64,000 bases of DNA, from NCBI GenBank assembly GCA_902786355.1, contig CADABZ010000004.1, forward strand, positions 45,084 through 109,083, in the 5' to 3' direction. Position 1 is the stretch's first letter, and each line of letters begins with the position of its first letter. Source of the stretch: an uncultured Eubacteriales bacterium (GTDB lineage Bacteria; Bacillota; Clostridia; Peptostreptococcales; Anaerovoracaceae). Under the pieces are notes generated by a model. That model searched no databases, had not been told where the DNA came from, and saw only the letters and a program-made list of their open reading frames with translations. Made by a program: the position numbers and the translations under genes. Shown here piece by piece: positions 27,079 through 35,139 of this stretch.

Positions 27079-28566
27079 TCAGCCTATGATGCCAAGGATG
27101 CTGCGCAGGAGACCCGGTGCATCCATGATCACCAGCACAAGGTTTTCGCGGATGCGCGTTATATCCGGATAGAATATATTAGGGTACAGATCATCCGGAT
27201 CAGGAGCAGGTATGCCGCGAAGATAACCTTCTTCATCGTAATACAGGGAACTGTCGAGAAGGACAACGGCTTTTTCGTATTCACGCCCTGCGACGTGACC
27301 GGGCCTCAGAACTTCTTCGAATTCTGTGAACAGACCATCGGAGCGGTCAGCTCTTGCATCGATGAATATGTGGCCGGAGTCCCTGTAATAGCGGATCATA
27401 TCAGCGGCCTCAGCAGCATTGCCTGCATAATTGACAGAGATGTCGTCATAATCATAAGCCCTGTCGGTCCTGCAGCCAAGATGCCGGAGCTTCTGGATGA
27501 AAGTGTGTATCTCCATGTTGAGACGGAGCCTTTCTGAAAGGACGTATTCACCGGACAGCTCAAGGGCGCGGATCTTTCCGGAAATATCACGGGCTCTCTC
27601 ATCTCTTGTAAGAACAGCGTCCGGATCTGCAGAGAAAATGCAGATGCGGGCGTTTTTGTGTGCGGTATAACATATGATGCTGAACGCTTCGGCGCTCATG
27701 CGAAGGGCCTCATCTACAAGGATATATTCGTATTTTTCGAGTTCCTCAGACGGAGGCAGAGATCCTGCAGAGACAAAATCAAGATTATCTATCGAGTTGC
27801 TTATAGCATTGAGCCCGTCCGAAAGCTCGCCCCTTGCCACGATAAGAGCGGGACCTCTTTCGGCAAGCGTCCTTGCCAGATCATATATAAGAAGTGTCTT
27901 GCCTGTGCACGGCTTGCCGGTGATGCTGAAGAACGCACCTCCTGACACGTTCCCGATGTCGCGGAGGAGCTCCTTTCTGACCTGATCCTGGGCAGGTGTC
28001 AGGAAGTACTGTTTCAGAAGGAATTTGTCAGGATCGTCCTCGGGAGAGATGAGGAATTCTGTAGTGCTGAATGATTTCTCTATATGTCTGTCGTATTCAG
28101 CATCACATCTGCGGACTGAGGCAGCTATCTCTCTGATGCTCGAGGACACGAGCCGTCCTGTGGACGTGAGTCTGTAGCATGTGAGAGTGTCCGTCACAAC
28201 GGTGTACAGCGAGAGCTTTTTGCCGAGATGGTTGAGATAGTGCCGGTTCTTGAGAAGCTGAGCGTGGATGTTTCCGGCTGTGACATCCTGCGATTTGAGC
28301 TCGATGTTCAGGCACCGCTTTGCAGTTACCTTGAGGAGGTCGAACTCCTTGCCGATCCGGGGAATGATGAAGCCGTGATAAAAACCGTCGAACTCTCCGA
28401 CAGTGCATCCTTCTTCAGACAGAGCGTCGACAAGCAGCCGCAGGGATCTGATCTCATGAGAACGTACTCTGTGGTTATCATGGTCATCAGCCTCGTGCTT
28501 TGCGGCGATATTGAAGAGATCCTCATCGCGGATCCTGGATATCCTGAATATATTGACCGGCTTCAT
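27079..28566 (-). CDS. Nuclease-ATPase fusion (PD-(D/E)XK-like domain plus DUF2075-type SF1 ATPase)
   Basis: 495 residues. Residues 55-110 carry the pattern of a NERD-like PD-(D/E)XK nuclease: GKEFDLL (Asp76), then NIELKSQ (Glu89, Lys91) and a downstream helix. Residues 190-490 are a helicase-like ATPase of the DUF2075/Schlafen-like group: Walker A GKPCTGKT at 217-224, Walker B ILVDEALR at 282-289, later SERLRLNMEIHTFI and HVAGREYEKAVVLL (motif V-like). The architecture implies ATP-driven work on nucleic acid with cleavage; such proteins occur in repair and phage-defence settings. It stands alone: no methylase, toxin or second subunit is adjacent. No signal peptide. Function is inferred. Confidence 0.65.
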   Translation of the reverse strand: MKPVNIFRISRIRDEDLFNIAAKHEADDHDNHRVRSHEIRSLRLLVDALSEEGCTVGEFDGFYHGFIIPRIGKEFDLLKVTAKRCLNIELKSQDVTAGNIHAQLLKNRHYLNHLGKKLSLYTVVTDTLTCYRLTSTGRLVSSSIREIAASVRRCDAEYDRHIEKSFSTTEFLISPEDDPDKFLLKQYFLTPAQDQVRKELLRDIGNVSGGAFFSITGKPCTGKTLLIYDLARTLAERGPALIVARGELSDGLNAISNSIDNLDFVSAGSLPPSEELEKYEYILVDEALRMSAEAFSIICYTAHKNARICIFSADPDAVLTRDERARDISGKIRALELSGEYVLSERLRLNMEIHTFIQKLRHLGCRTDRAYDYDDISVNYAGNAAEAADMIRYYRDSGHIFIDARADRSDGLFTEFEEVLRPGHVAGREYEKAVVLLDSSLYYDEEGYLRGIPAPDPDDLYPNIFYPDITRIRENLVLVIMDAPGLLRSILGIIG

Positions 28567-28757
28567 TGCGTCTCCTGAATTCCTGCAATAAAAAGACTTT
28601 ACAGACTTTTCAGTTTGTTTTATTATAGTTTACCGCAATAAGGATTTGATGTAAAATAGCTGTGTTCTCGCTGGCGGGGGTGAACTGCCTGCAGCGCGGA
28701 CCTCGCAACATCATGCACTATTTCACTAACGTAACAGAAACGGAGTCGTACAAATTA

Positions 28758-29333
28758 ATGGAAGCAAAACTCACAAGAGAGCAGGCTAACGAGCTGCTCC
28801 ATAAATACGTAAAAGGCGAACACTATATCACTCACAGCTATGCTGTTGAAGCTATCATGCGCGGTCTTGCAAAGCGCCTTGCACCGGACGATGTAGAGTA
28901 CTGGGGCATCTGCGGACTTCTTCACGATCTCGATGAAGAGACATGCCCGTGGCGCGAAGATATGGCAACACATGGCCCTACAAGCGCTAAGATCCTCAGA
29001 GATGAGGGCTTCGGAGATCCTGTCATGGAGAATGCTATCATGGCGCACAATCCTCAGTGCGGCAAGAACCCTGAGACCACTCTTGAGTACGCACTTATCG
29101 CTGCGGATCCGATGTCAGGTTTTGTCAAGGCTATAGCACAGATCTATCCGGACAAGAAGGTCGCAAGCGTCAAGCACAAGTCTGTAAACAAGAGATATAA
29201 GGAAACAAGATTCGCAGCAGGAGCCAACAGACAGTTCATGATGCTGATCGAGAAGACAGGGATCTCATGGGACGAATTCATCGACATCGCTCTCGAGTCG
29301 ATGAGAGAGATCGCAGATCAGATAGGATTATAG
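28758..29333 (+). CDS. HD-domain protein, putative phosphohydrolase (paralogue 2)
   Basis: 191 residues. The ATG at 28758 is chosen because it aligns with the start of the paralogue at 734 and has CGGAG upstream; a frame open from 28662 has no conserved extension. The HD site is complete: His in ITHSYAVEA, His-Asp in LLHDLDEETCP and Asp in LIAADPMSG. The C-terminal KHKSVNKRYKETRFAAGANR matches the paralogue closely. Likely a metal-dependent phosphohydrolase on a nucleotide-like substrate. It precedes the TSCPD gene by 20 bp and EpsC by some 300 bp, so the three are likely one transcript. Confidence 0.75.
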   Translation: MEAKLTREQANELLHKYVKGEHYITHSYAVEAIMRGLAKRLAPDDVEYWGICGLLHDLDEETCPWREDMATHGPTSAKILRDEGFGDPVMENAIMAHNPQCGKNPETTLEYALIAADPMSGFVKAIAQIYPDKKVASVKHKSVNKRYKETRFAAGANRQFMMLIEKTGISWDEFIDIALESMREIADQIGL

Positions 29334-29353
29334 AAGAAGGAACACTGATATTA

Positions 29354-29611
29354 ATGAATAAGAAATTTACTTTTTATCCTGAAGGCGTATGCTCGATGAT
29401 GATCGAGATAGCGCTTGATGGCGATGTTATCGATGATGTTGTTTTTACAGGCGGATGCAACGGCAATCTTTCGGGGATCTCCAAGCTCATCAAAGGAATG
29501 AAGGCTGAAGATGTAATAGACAGACTCGAAGGAACAAAATGCGGATTCAAGGATACATCCTGCCCGGATCAGCTCAGCAAGGCTCTCAGAGCAGCTATGG
29601 CACAGCAGTAA
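29354..29611 (+). CDS. TSCPD-domain protein
   Basis: 85 residues. Named after its motif: the C-terminal half reads GTKCGFKDTSCPDQLSKAL, preceded by FTGGCNGNLSGISKLIKGM. Four conserved cysteines (GVCS, GGCN, TKCG, TSCP) suggest metal or iron-sulfur binding. The domain also occurs at the end of vitamin B12-dependent ribonucleotide reductases, but here it stands alone, as in many Clostridia. Role unknown. Same operon as the HD protein and probably the serine acetyltransferase. Confidence 0.85.
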   Translation: MNKKFTFYPEGVCSMMIEIALDGDVIDDVVFTGGCNGNLSGISKLIKGMKAEDVIDRLEGTKCGFKDTSCPDQLSKALRAAMAQQ

Positions 29612-29645
29612 CAACTGACATCAGGGATGACAGAGGACCGGAAAA

Positions 29646-30572
29646 ATGACTACGCAAAACAAATGGGCGGGGGCAGCGCGTCTTGAAAGCATAGCCTCGC
29701 AGATGACCGAGATAGATACAAGACCGGACGAAGGGCGTTTTCTCGGTATCGAAGCCATAACTGAAGAAGCTATCGAACATCTCATAACAGCGATGTTCCC
29801 GTACCACTTCGGAAAGTGGCGCGGACGTTTTGTCGAGACAGAGAAGAGGACATGGGAACTGATGCGTGCATATGATGCGCTTAGCCAGGCTCTGAATCTC
29901 GTATTCGATACTCCGCAGGAGACTGCAGAGAAGGCTGAGGAACTGATCGACTCTCTGCCGGAGATACTTGAGGTGCTCAAAACTGACATACAGGCCGGCT
30001 ATGAGGGTGACCCGGCGGCTACCAGCCTCGATGAGGTCGTCATAACATATCCTGCGTTCAAGGCAATAGCCATCTTCAGGATCGCTCACAGGCTGTATGA
30101 TATGAATGTGCCTATGATCCCGCGTGTCATGACAGAGATAGCTCACAGGGCAACTGGCATAGACATCCATCCGGGAGCGACGATAGGCAACTATTTCTTC
30201 ATAGACCACGGAACAGGCGTCGTCATCGGCGAGACTACAGTTATCGGCGAACATGTCAAGCTGTATCAGCATGTGACACTGGGCGCCAAGAGCTTTGACC
30301 TCGCAGAGGACGGGACTCCTGTCAAGGGCGTCAAGAGGCATCCGAATATCGGCAATAATGTAGTCATATATTCAGGCGCTACGATTCTGGGCGGCGATAC
30401 AACGATCGGAGACGACTGCGTCATAGGCGGTAACGTGTGGCTGACTCATTCGATCGAGGCAGGGCAGACTATCACCAACAAGTCTTCGGGGCAGCAGCTC
30501 TGGCAGGGCAGGCGGGAGATCGAGACCGGCACTGTTACACTTGATGAGAGTAACTCTGCGCTGTACATCTGA
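29646..30572 (+). CDS. epsC: Serine O-acetyltransferase, EpsC type
   Basis: 308 residues. The N-terminal helical domain carries DPAATSLDEVVITYPAFKAIAIFRIAH, diagnostic for EpsC enzymes. The C-terminal left-handed beta helix has the hexapeptide repeats around IDIHPGATIGNYFFIDHGTGVVIGETTVIGEHVKLYQHVTLG, with catalytic Asp and His. It acetylates serine with acetyl-CoA, giving O-acetylserine for cysteine synthesis. Its place directly before tRNA-Sec and selA joins sulfur and selenium amino-acid metabolism, though a terminator separates the transcripts. Confidence 0.9.
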   Translation: MTTQNKWAGAARLESIASQMTEIDTRPDEGRFLGIEAITEEAIEHLITAMFPYHFGKWRGRFVETEKRTWELMRAYDALSQALNLVFDTPQETAEKAEELIDSLPEILEVLKTDIQAGYEGDPAATSLDEVVITYPAFKAIAIFRIAHRLYDMNVPMIPRVMTEIAHRATGIDIHPGATIGNYFFIDHGTGVVIGETTVIGEHVKLYQHVTLGAKSFDLAEDGTPVKGVKRHPNIGNNVVIYSGATILGGDTTIGDDCVIGGNVWLTHSIEAGQTITNKSSGQQLWQGRREIETGTVTLDESNSALYI

Positions 30573-30604
30573 CAGACCGGGCCTGCCTGGCAATTAAAAA
30601 TGTT

Positions 30605-30641
30605 AAAGAGTATCAGCAATGTTGATACTCTTTTGTTTTTT
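30605..30641 (+). terminator. Terminator after epsC
   Basis: An 11-bp stem AAAGAGTATCA / TGATACTCTTT is followed by TGTTTTTTT. Its right arm contains the -35 box of the next promoter. Confidence 0.85.
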
Positions 30642-30650
30642 TGCTAAAAT
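30622..30650 (+). promoter_or_regulatory. Promoter of tRNA-Sec, embedded in the epsC terminator
   Basis: TTGATA (30622-30627) and TAAAAT (30645-30650) are 17 bp apart. The predicted start is about 45 bp before the tRNA, and the transcript can run on into selA and selB. Confidence 0.6.
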
Positions 30651-30701
30651 CTTTAGGCATGACTTTCCTGCGGATAATGCGGGGAAATCTTATGGCGACC
30701 T

Positions 30702-30799
30702 GGGGGTAGATAGGTGCTGGTGTGCCTCGCGGTCTTCAAAACCGTTTGCAGGGGGTTAGTAGCCTCCCGGGTGGGTTCGATTCCCACATACTCCCGCCA
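30702..30799 (+). tRNA. selC: tRNA-Sec, anticodon UCA
   Basis: A 98-nt cloverleaf with CCA encoded. The 8-base acceptor arm GGGGGTAG pairs with ATACTCCC (one G-U, last pair G-A), followed by discriminator G and CCA. The D stem has 6 bp (AGGTGC/GTGCCT), the anticodon loop CTTCAAA holds TCA at 30736-30738, the long variable arm is GGGGG...CCTCC, and the T arm is GTGGG TTCGATT CCCAC. The long acceptor-T stack, 6-bp D stem and UCA anticodon identify selenocysteine tRNA. It lies 77 bp before selA. Confidence 0.95.
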
Positions 30800-30875
30800 C
30801 TTTATACTATTGCACGCTGAAGCCGCGCATACATGGCGCCGGCGATACACGGGCATGAACACGGAGGTCGGGATA

Positions 30876-32378
30876 ATGAATAAAAATGAATTACTGAGGA
30901 GACTCCCTAAGATCGATGAGATAATGAAAGAGGGGTCTCTTGTTGTTTTGTCTGAACAGAAGGGCAGCCAGCTTGTTACCGATGCGGTCAGGCAGACAAT
31001 CTCCGGCATGCGTCAGAACATACTTGATCTTGACGAAGGCGACATGGAGAAGCTTAATGAAGCTGAAGCAGCAGGCGAAAGAGGGCGCGTCGCTCTTGAT
31101 GAGTTTTACAGGCAGTTCGATACAGCTGTCGTGGCTGCAGCTGCAGCTGAGAGGCTCGCAGAGGATGAAGAGTTCAATCTGTATCCGGTCGTTAACGCAA
31201 CCGGGACTATACTCCATACCAATCTCGGCAGAGCGCCGCTGTGTGCTGAAGCTGTCGAGAATGTCGCCAGAGTTTCACGCGGATATTCAGACCTTGAATA
31301 CAACGTTGCAAAAGGAGCCCGCGGCTCCAGGCACGATCTCGTCGGCGATCTGATCGCTGAGCTGACAGGGGCAGAGGATGCGATGGTTGTCAACAACAAT
31401 GCCAGTGCAACTATGATAGTGCTTGCTGCCATGGGTGAAGGCAGAGAGATCATCGTCAGCCGCGGAGAACTCGTTGAGATCGGCGGAGCTTTCAGGATAC
31501 CGGATATAATGGCACAGTCCGGAGCCTATTTGACAGAGGTCGGCACCAGCAACAAGACAAAGCCGTCAGATTATGAGAAGGCTATAATGACTGCAGATAT
31601 GATCGCGTCGGAATCATGGAAGAGTGACCCGCGCGGCACCAGAAGATTCGAGACAGGTGCTCTTATGAAGGTGCACAAGTCGAATTATGACATAGTCGGC
31701 TTCACAGAGGAGGCCAGCCTTGAGGACCTGGTTGCAATAGGCAGGAAGCATGATCTTCCTGTCATCTTCGATATGGGCAATGGTCTTATGCTCGATATGA
31801 GCGAGTATGGCCTCAGAGAGCCTAACATACCTGCATCTCTGGCAACGGGAATAGATGTGATGCTGTTCAGCGGAGATAAGCTCCTCGGAGGTCCGCAGGC
31901 AGGGATCATAGTGGGCAAGAAGAAATATATAAGCAGGATGAAGAAGCATCCTCTCGCAAGAGCTATGAGAGTCGACAAGATGACATTTGCCGCTCTTGAG
32001 GCAACTCTTGCAAAATACAAAGATCCTGCGATCGCTCTTCGGGATATACCTGTCCTGAACATGATAGCGGGAAGCAGTGAGGATATGAAGGCAAAGGCAG
32101 AGAGGCTTGCAGAGACCATCAGGCAGTATGCTCCTGATCTGACACTCGAGATCACAGAGGTCGAAGATCAGATCGGCGGCGGCTCCGCACCGATGGTGCG
32201 CCTGCCGGGATGGGCAGTTGCTGTCGGCGATGGCAGCAGGTCTGCCGACAGCATAGAGCGCCGCCTGCGCAAAGCTGAGGTCCCTGTAATTGCGCGTATA
32301 CACGATAACAGGCTCCTTCTCTGCGTACGTACTGTATTCGAGGATGAATTCAGACTGGTTGCAGAAGCACTGAGATAA
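30876..32378 (+). CDS. selA: L-seryl-tRNA(Sec) selenium transferase
   Basis: 500 residues, slightly longer than the usual 460-475. ATG 30876 has GGAGG 8 bp upstream; a longer frame runs back into the tRNA gene and is not used. Markers: NATGTILHTNLGRAPL, LEYNVAKGARGSRHDLV, VNNNASATMIVL, and the PLP Lys in LFSGDKLLGGPQAG. The enzyme uses selenophosphate from SelD to turn seryl-tRNA-Sec into selenocysteyl-tRNA-Sec, working as a large ring. The gene is between its tRNA and selB, the classical order. Confidence 0.96.
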   Translation: MNKNELLRRLPKIDEIMKEGSLVVLSEQKGSQLVTDAVRQTISGMRQNILDLDEGDMEKLNEAEAAGERGRVALDEFYRQFDTAVVAAAAAERLAEDEEFNLYPVVNATGTILHTNLGRAPLCAEAVENVARVSRGYSDLEYNVAKGARGSRHDLVGDLIAELTGAEDAMVVNNNASATMIVLAAMGEGREIIVSRGELVEIGGAFRIPDIMAQSGAYLTEVGTSNKTKPSDYEKAIMTADMIASESWKSDPRGTRRFETGALMKVHKSNYDIVGFTEEASLEDLVAIGRKHDLPVIFDMGNGLMLDMSEYGLREPNIPASLATGIDVMLFSGDKLLGGPQAGIIVGKKKYISRMKKHPLARAMRVDKMTFAALEATLAKYKDPAIALRDIPVLNMIAGSSEDMKAKAERLAETIRQYAPDLTLEITEVEDQIGGGSAPMVRLPGWAVAVGDGSRSADSIERRLRKAEVPVIARIHDNRLLLCVRTVFEDEFRLVAEALR

Positions 32379-32387
32379 CAGAGAAAT

Positions 32388-34319
32388 ATGAAAAACATCA
32401 TTATCGGTACTGCCGGACATGTAGATCACGGCAAGACAAGATTGATAAAAGCCCTCTCGGGAATAGATACAGACAGACTCGAAGAGGAGAAGAAGCGCGG
32501 TATAACTATCGAGCTCGGTTTTGCGCACATTCCTAACGATGCCGGATACAATATAGGCGTCATCGACGTTCCGGGCCACGAGAAGTTCATCAAGAACATG
32601 CTTGCCGGTATCGGCGGAATAGATTTTGTTCTCTTCGTCGTAGCAGCAGATGAAGGCATTATGCCGCAGACAAGAGAGCATTTCGAGATACTGAACGCTC
32701 TCGGGATAGATGACGGTATAATCGCCGTGACCAAGACGGACATGGTCGACGAGGAGTGGCTCGAGATGCTCCTTGAAGAAGTTGATGATTACTTCAGAGG
32801 CACATTCCTCGAGGGAAAGCCGGTCATCCCGGTAAGCGCTGAGACAGGAGATAATATCGAAGTCCTCCGCGATGCCATAATCGCAAAATGCGACCGCGAC
32901 AACAAGCGCCGCGAAGAGCCGGAGCTTTTCAGGCTCCCGGTGGACCGTGTGTTCACTATTTCTGGTTTTGGCACCGTTGTGACAGGCACCCTTATTGACG
33001 GAACTATCCGCGTCGGGGATGATGTCATTATATACCCGCATCAGGGAGAAGGCCCTGGCGGATCAGACGGACGAAAAGTCAAGATCAGAGGTATCGAGAC
33101 ATACGGACAGGAGACTGAGATGGCTGTTGCAGGGCAGAGAACTGCGATCAATCTGGCAGCTGTCGGCAAGGAAGAGATAAGCCGCGGAGATGTGCTGGCA
33201 GCTAAGGATGCTGTCACAGTCACCAGCATGATAGACGTAGATCTTAAGATGTTCAGTGACGCAGACCGCATAGTCCTCAACAACAGCCGCGTGCATCTGT
33301 ACTCCGGCGCAGCCGAGGTCCTGGCTAAAGTCATACTCCTTGACCGCGATGCTCTTTCGGCAGGGGAGAGCTGCTACGCTCAGCTGAGACTTGAAAAACC
33401 TATGGCTCTGAGAAGAGGCGACAGGTTCATAATACGCTTCTATTCTCCGATCATCACAGTCGGGGGCGGCCGCATCCTCGACACACTTCCGGCAAAACAC
33501 AAGAGAAACCGCAAGGAGGTTCTTGCCGGAATGGAAGTGCTCGCAAGCGGCAGCATCCAGGATATAATCATCGCCAAGGCAAGCGAGCACAGGTTCGTAA
33601 GACAGGATGAGCTCGGAAGAGAGCTTGGACTTCTGCCTGAAGAGACTGAGAAGATAATACAGGAGCTCGAGGGTTCATCTGTAATAAAGCTCCGCGACGG
33701 AACACTCCTCGGCGCGCCGAAGTTCGCCAGGATGAAAGAAGTCCTGGAGAATATCATAAGCAGCTATCATGACGCCAATCCGCTTGCGGACGGGATCCCG
33801 AGGCAGGAGCTTCTCTCCCGCCTGAAAGATTCATGGCACACAGACAATGACAAGCTTGTCCAGGCTGCAGTAAAATATCTGATGGAAGACGGCACTCTTG
33901 AAGACAGAGGCAAATCTGTCGCTCTCAGCGGTTTCAGCATCGAGTACACTGAGGAGCAGCTCGCATTCAGGGACGATCTTGCTGACAGATACAGGAAAGC
34001 GGGCATAGAGATGATACGTACAGATGAGGTCCTCGGAATGACTTCCAAGAGTATCAATGCCGGCATCATAACAGCTATTCTGGACGACCTTGTAAGTGAA
34101 GGCGTTATCGTCAAAGTCAATCCTTCCTACTATATCTCTGCTGAAGGCTGGGAAAAAGCGGCAGAAGCGGCAAGGTCATTTGACGGTGAGTTCACTCTCG
34201 CCGAATACCGTGACGTGTCGGGAACATCACGTAAATACGCCGCAGAGCTTCTCGCAGCTATGGACAAGGCGGGGATAACGATTTTCAACGGCAACACACG
34301 CACAGTTGCCAGGAAATAA
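32388..34319 (+). CDS. selB: Selenocysteine-specific elongation factor
   Basis: 643 residues. G1 is GHVDHGKT at residues 10-17, the G2/switch region ITIELGFA, G3 DVPGHE and G4 TKTD. Domains II-III resemble EF-Tu, and from about residue 400 four winged-helix repeats bind the SECIS hairpin of selenoprotein mRNAs. It brings Sec-tRNA-Sec to UGA codons such as that of selD in this window. It starts 9 bp after selA, so the two are cotranscribed. The ribosome site is weak, which suggests translational coupling. Confidence 0.96.
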   Translation: MKNIIIGTAGHVDHGKTRLIKALSGIDTDRLEEEKKRGITIELGFAHIPNDAGYNIGVIDVPGHEKFIKNMLAGIGGIDFVLFVVAADEGIMPQTREHFEILNALGIDDGIIAVTKTDMVDEEWLEMLLEEVDDYFRGTFLEGKPVIPVSAETGDNIEVLRDAIIAKCDRDNKRREEPELFRLPVDRVFTISGFGTVVTGTLIDGTIRVGDDVIIYPHQGEGPGGSDGRKVKIRGIETYGQETEMAVAGQRTAINLAAVGKEEISRGDVLAAKDAVTVTSMIDVDLKMFSDADRIVLNNSRVHLYSGAAEVLAKVILLDRDALSAGESCYAQLRLEKPMALRRGDRFIIRFYSPIITVGGGRILDTLPAKHKRNRKEVLAGMEVLASGSIQDIIIAKASEHRFVRQDELGRELGLLPEETEKIIQELEGSSVIKLRDGTLLGAPKFARMKEVLENIISSYHDANPLADGIPRQELLSRLKDSWHTDNDKLVQAAVKYLMEDGTLEDRGKSVALSGFSIEYTEEQLAFRDDLADRYRKAGIEMIRTDEVLGMTSKSINAGIITAILDDLVSEGVIVKVNPSYYISAEGWEKAAEAARSFDGEFTLAEYRDVSGTSRKYAAELLAAMDKAGITIFNGNTRTVARK

Positions 34320-34350
34320 ACTGATAATCAATAAATTATCCGAGGCAGTA

Positions 34351-34947
34351 ATGGAGAAAAAGCACAGAAACCACAACAGAATAACGAAACTGACAGCTGC
34401 TTTGCTGATGGCTGTTTTGGTGATCATTACAGCCTGCGGATGCACAGACAGCGGCGCTGAGAAGAAGACCGCAGAAGACCTTGAAGCGATGCGTTATGTC
34501 CAGCTTGACGGAGATACTGAAAAAGAGATCAGCAGTCTTCTGAGCGACAGAGGCAGAGAATACTTTGAACTCTTCCTTGCCAAAGCAGGTGAGTTTGAAT
34601 ATGAGATCATTGACTCTGATAAGACCGGCTCGGGGGATGCTCAGGCAGCAAAGATCACGGTCCGCATCAGGACATATGATTTTGCCGAAGAATACCTTAA
34701 GACCTGGACGGATTTCCTTGAGGAATCAGCATCCGAAAAGTATGACGATGCAGTCCTCTATGAGAAGCTCTTCAAAAACCTAAGCAGCATCAAGCAGAAG
34801 GACTACCTTGCTGATGTCGTAATTACCTGTCATACTGATGCAGAAGGGAACTGGACCACTGACGCGAAGTCCAGTCCGGAGCTTCTTGATGCGATCCTGG
34901 GAGGAATGCTCGGAGAGATAGCCGGGCTTGCCGGAACGAGCAAGTGA
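34351..34947 (+). CDS. Putative lipoprotein
   Basis: 198 residues. The ATG at 34351 has GAGG 6 bp upstream. Residues 1-29 are a lipoprotein signal: MEKKHRNHNRITK, a hydrophobic stretch, then the lipobox ITAC with Cys29 as the acylated residue. The mature part is acidic and helical, with EYFELFLAKAGEFEYEII and ADVVITCHTDAEGNWTTD, resembling small DUF5105-like lipoproteins of Clostridia. It is anchored outside the membrane. It starts 31 bp after selB and has a terminator after it, so it may be the last gene of the sel transcript; a selenium role is not evident. Confidence 0.75.
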   Translation: MEKKHRNHNRITKLTAALLMAVLVIITACGCTDSGAEKKTAEDLEAMRYVQLDGDTEKEISSLLSDRGREYFELFLAKAGEFEYEIIDSDKTGSGDAQAAKITVRIRTYDFAEEYLKTWTDFLEESASEKYDDAVLYEKLFKNLSSIKQKDYLADVVITCHTDAEGNWTTDAKSSPELLDAILGGMLGEIAGLAGTSK

Positions 34948-34970
34948 GCATAATACAGACCTATATAACT

Positions 34971-35004
34971 AAGCTGCTTTCTGTTACAGAGGGCAGCTTT
35001 TTTG
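34971..35004 (+). terminator. Terminator after the lipoprotein (end of the sel unit)
   Basis: AAGCTGC / GCAGCTT has an inner TCTG/CAGA helix and is followed by TTTTT. Confidence 0.8.
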
Positions 35005-35139
35005 GTCGGCGGACATGTTTATGTTAACCAACAGTACAGCCATATGTTACAATGATAACAATAACAATTAAGCTGATCAGGTATCAGCTGTCTGTTGAAA
35101 AGCAGTGCTTATGCACTGCCTGAGAGAGGGAGAGAAAGA

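Noticed and set aside
31614-33041. 475-codon minus-strand open frame over selA and selB
   Set aside because: It is antisense to two clear genes and its translation has no family features; the sense strand explains the bias.
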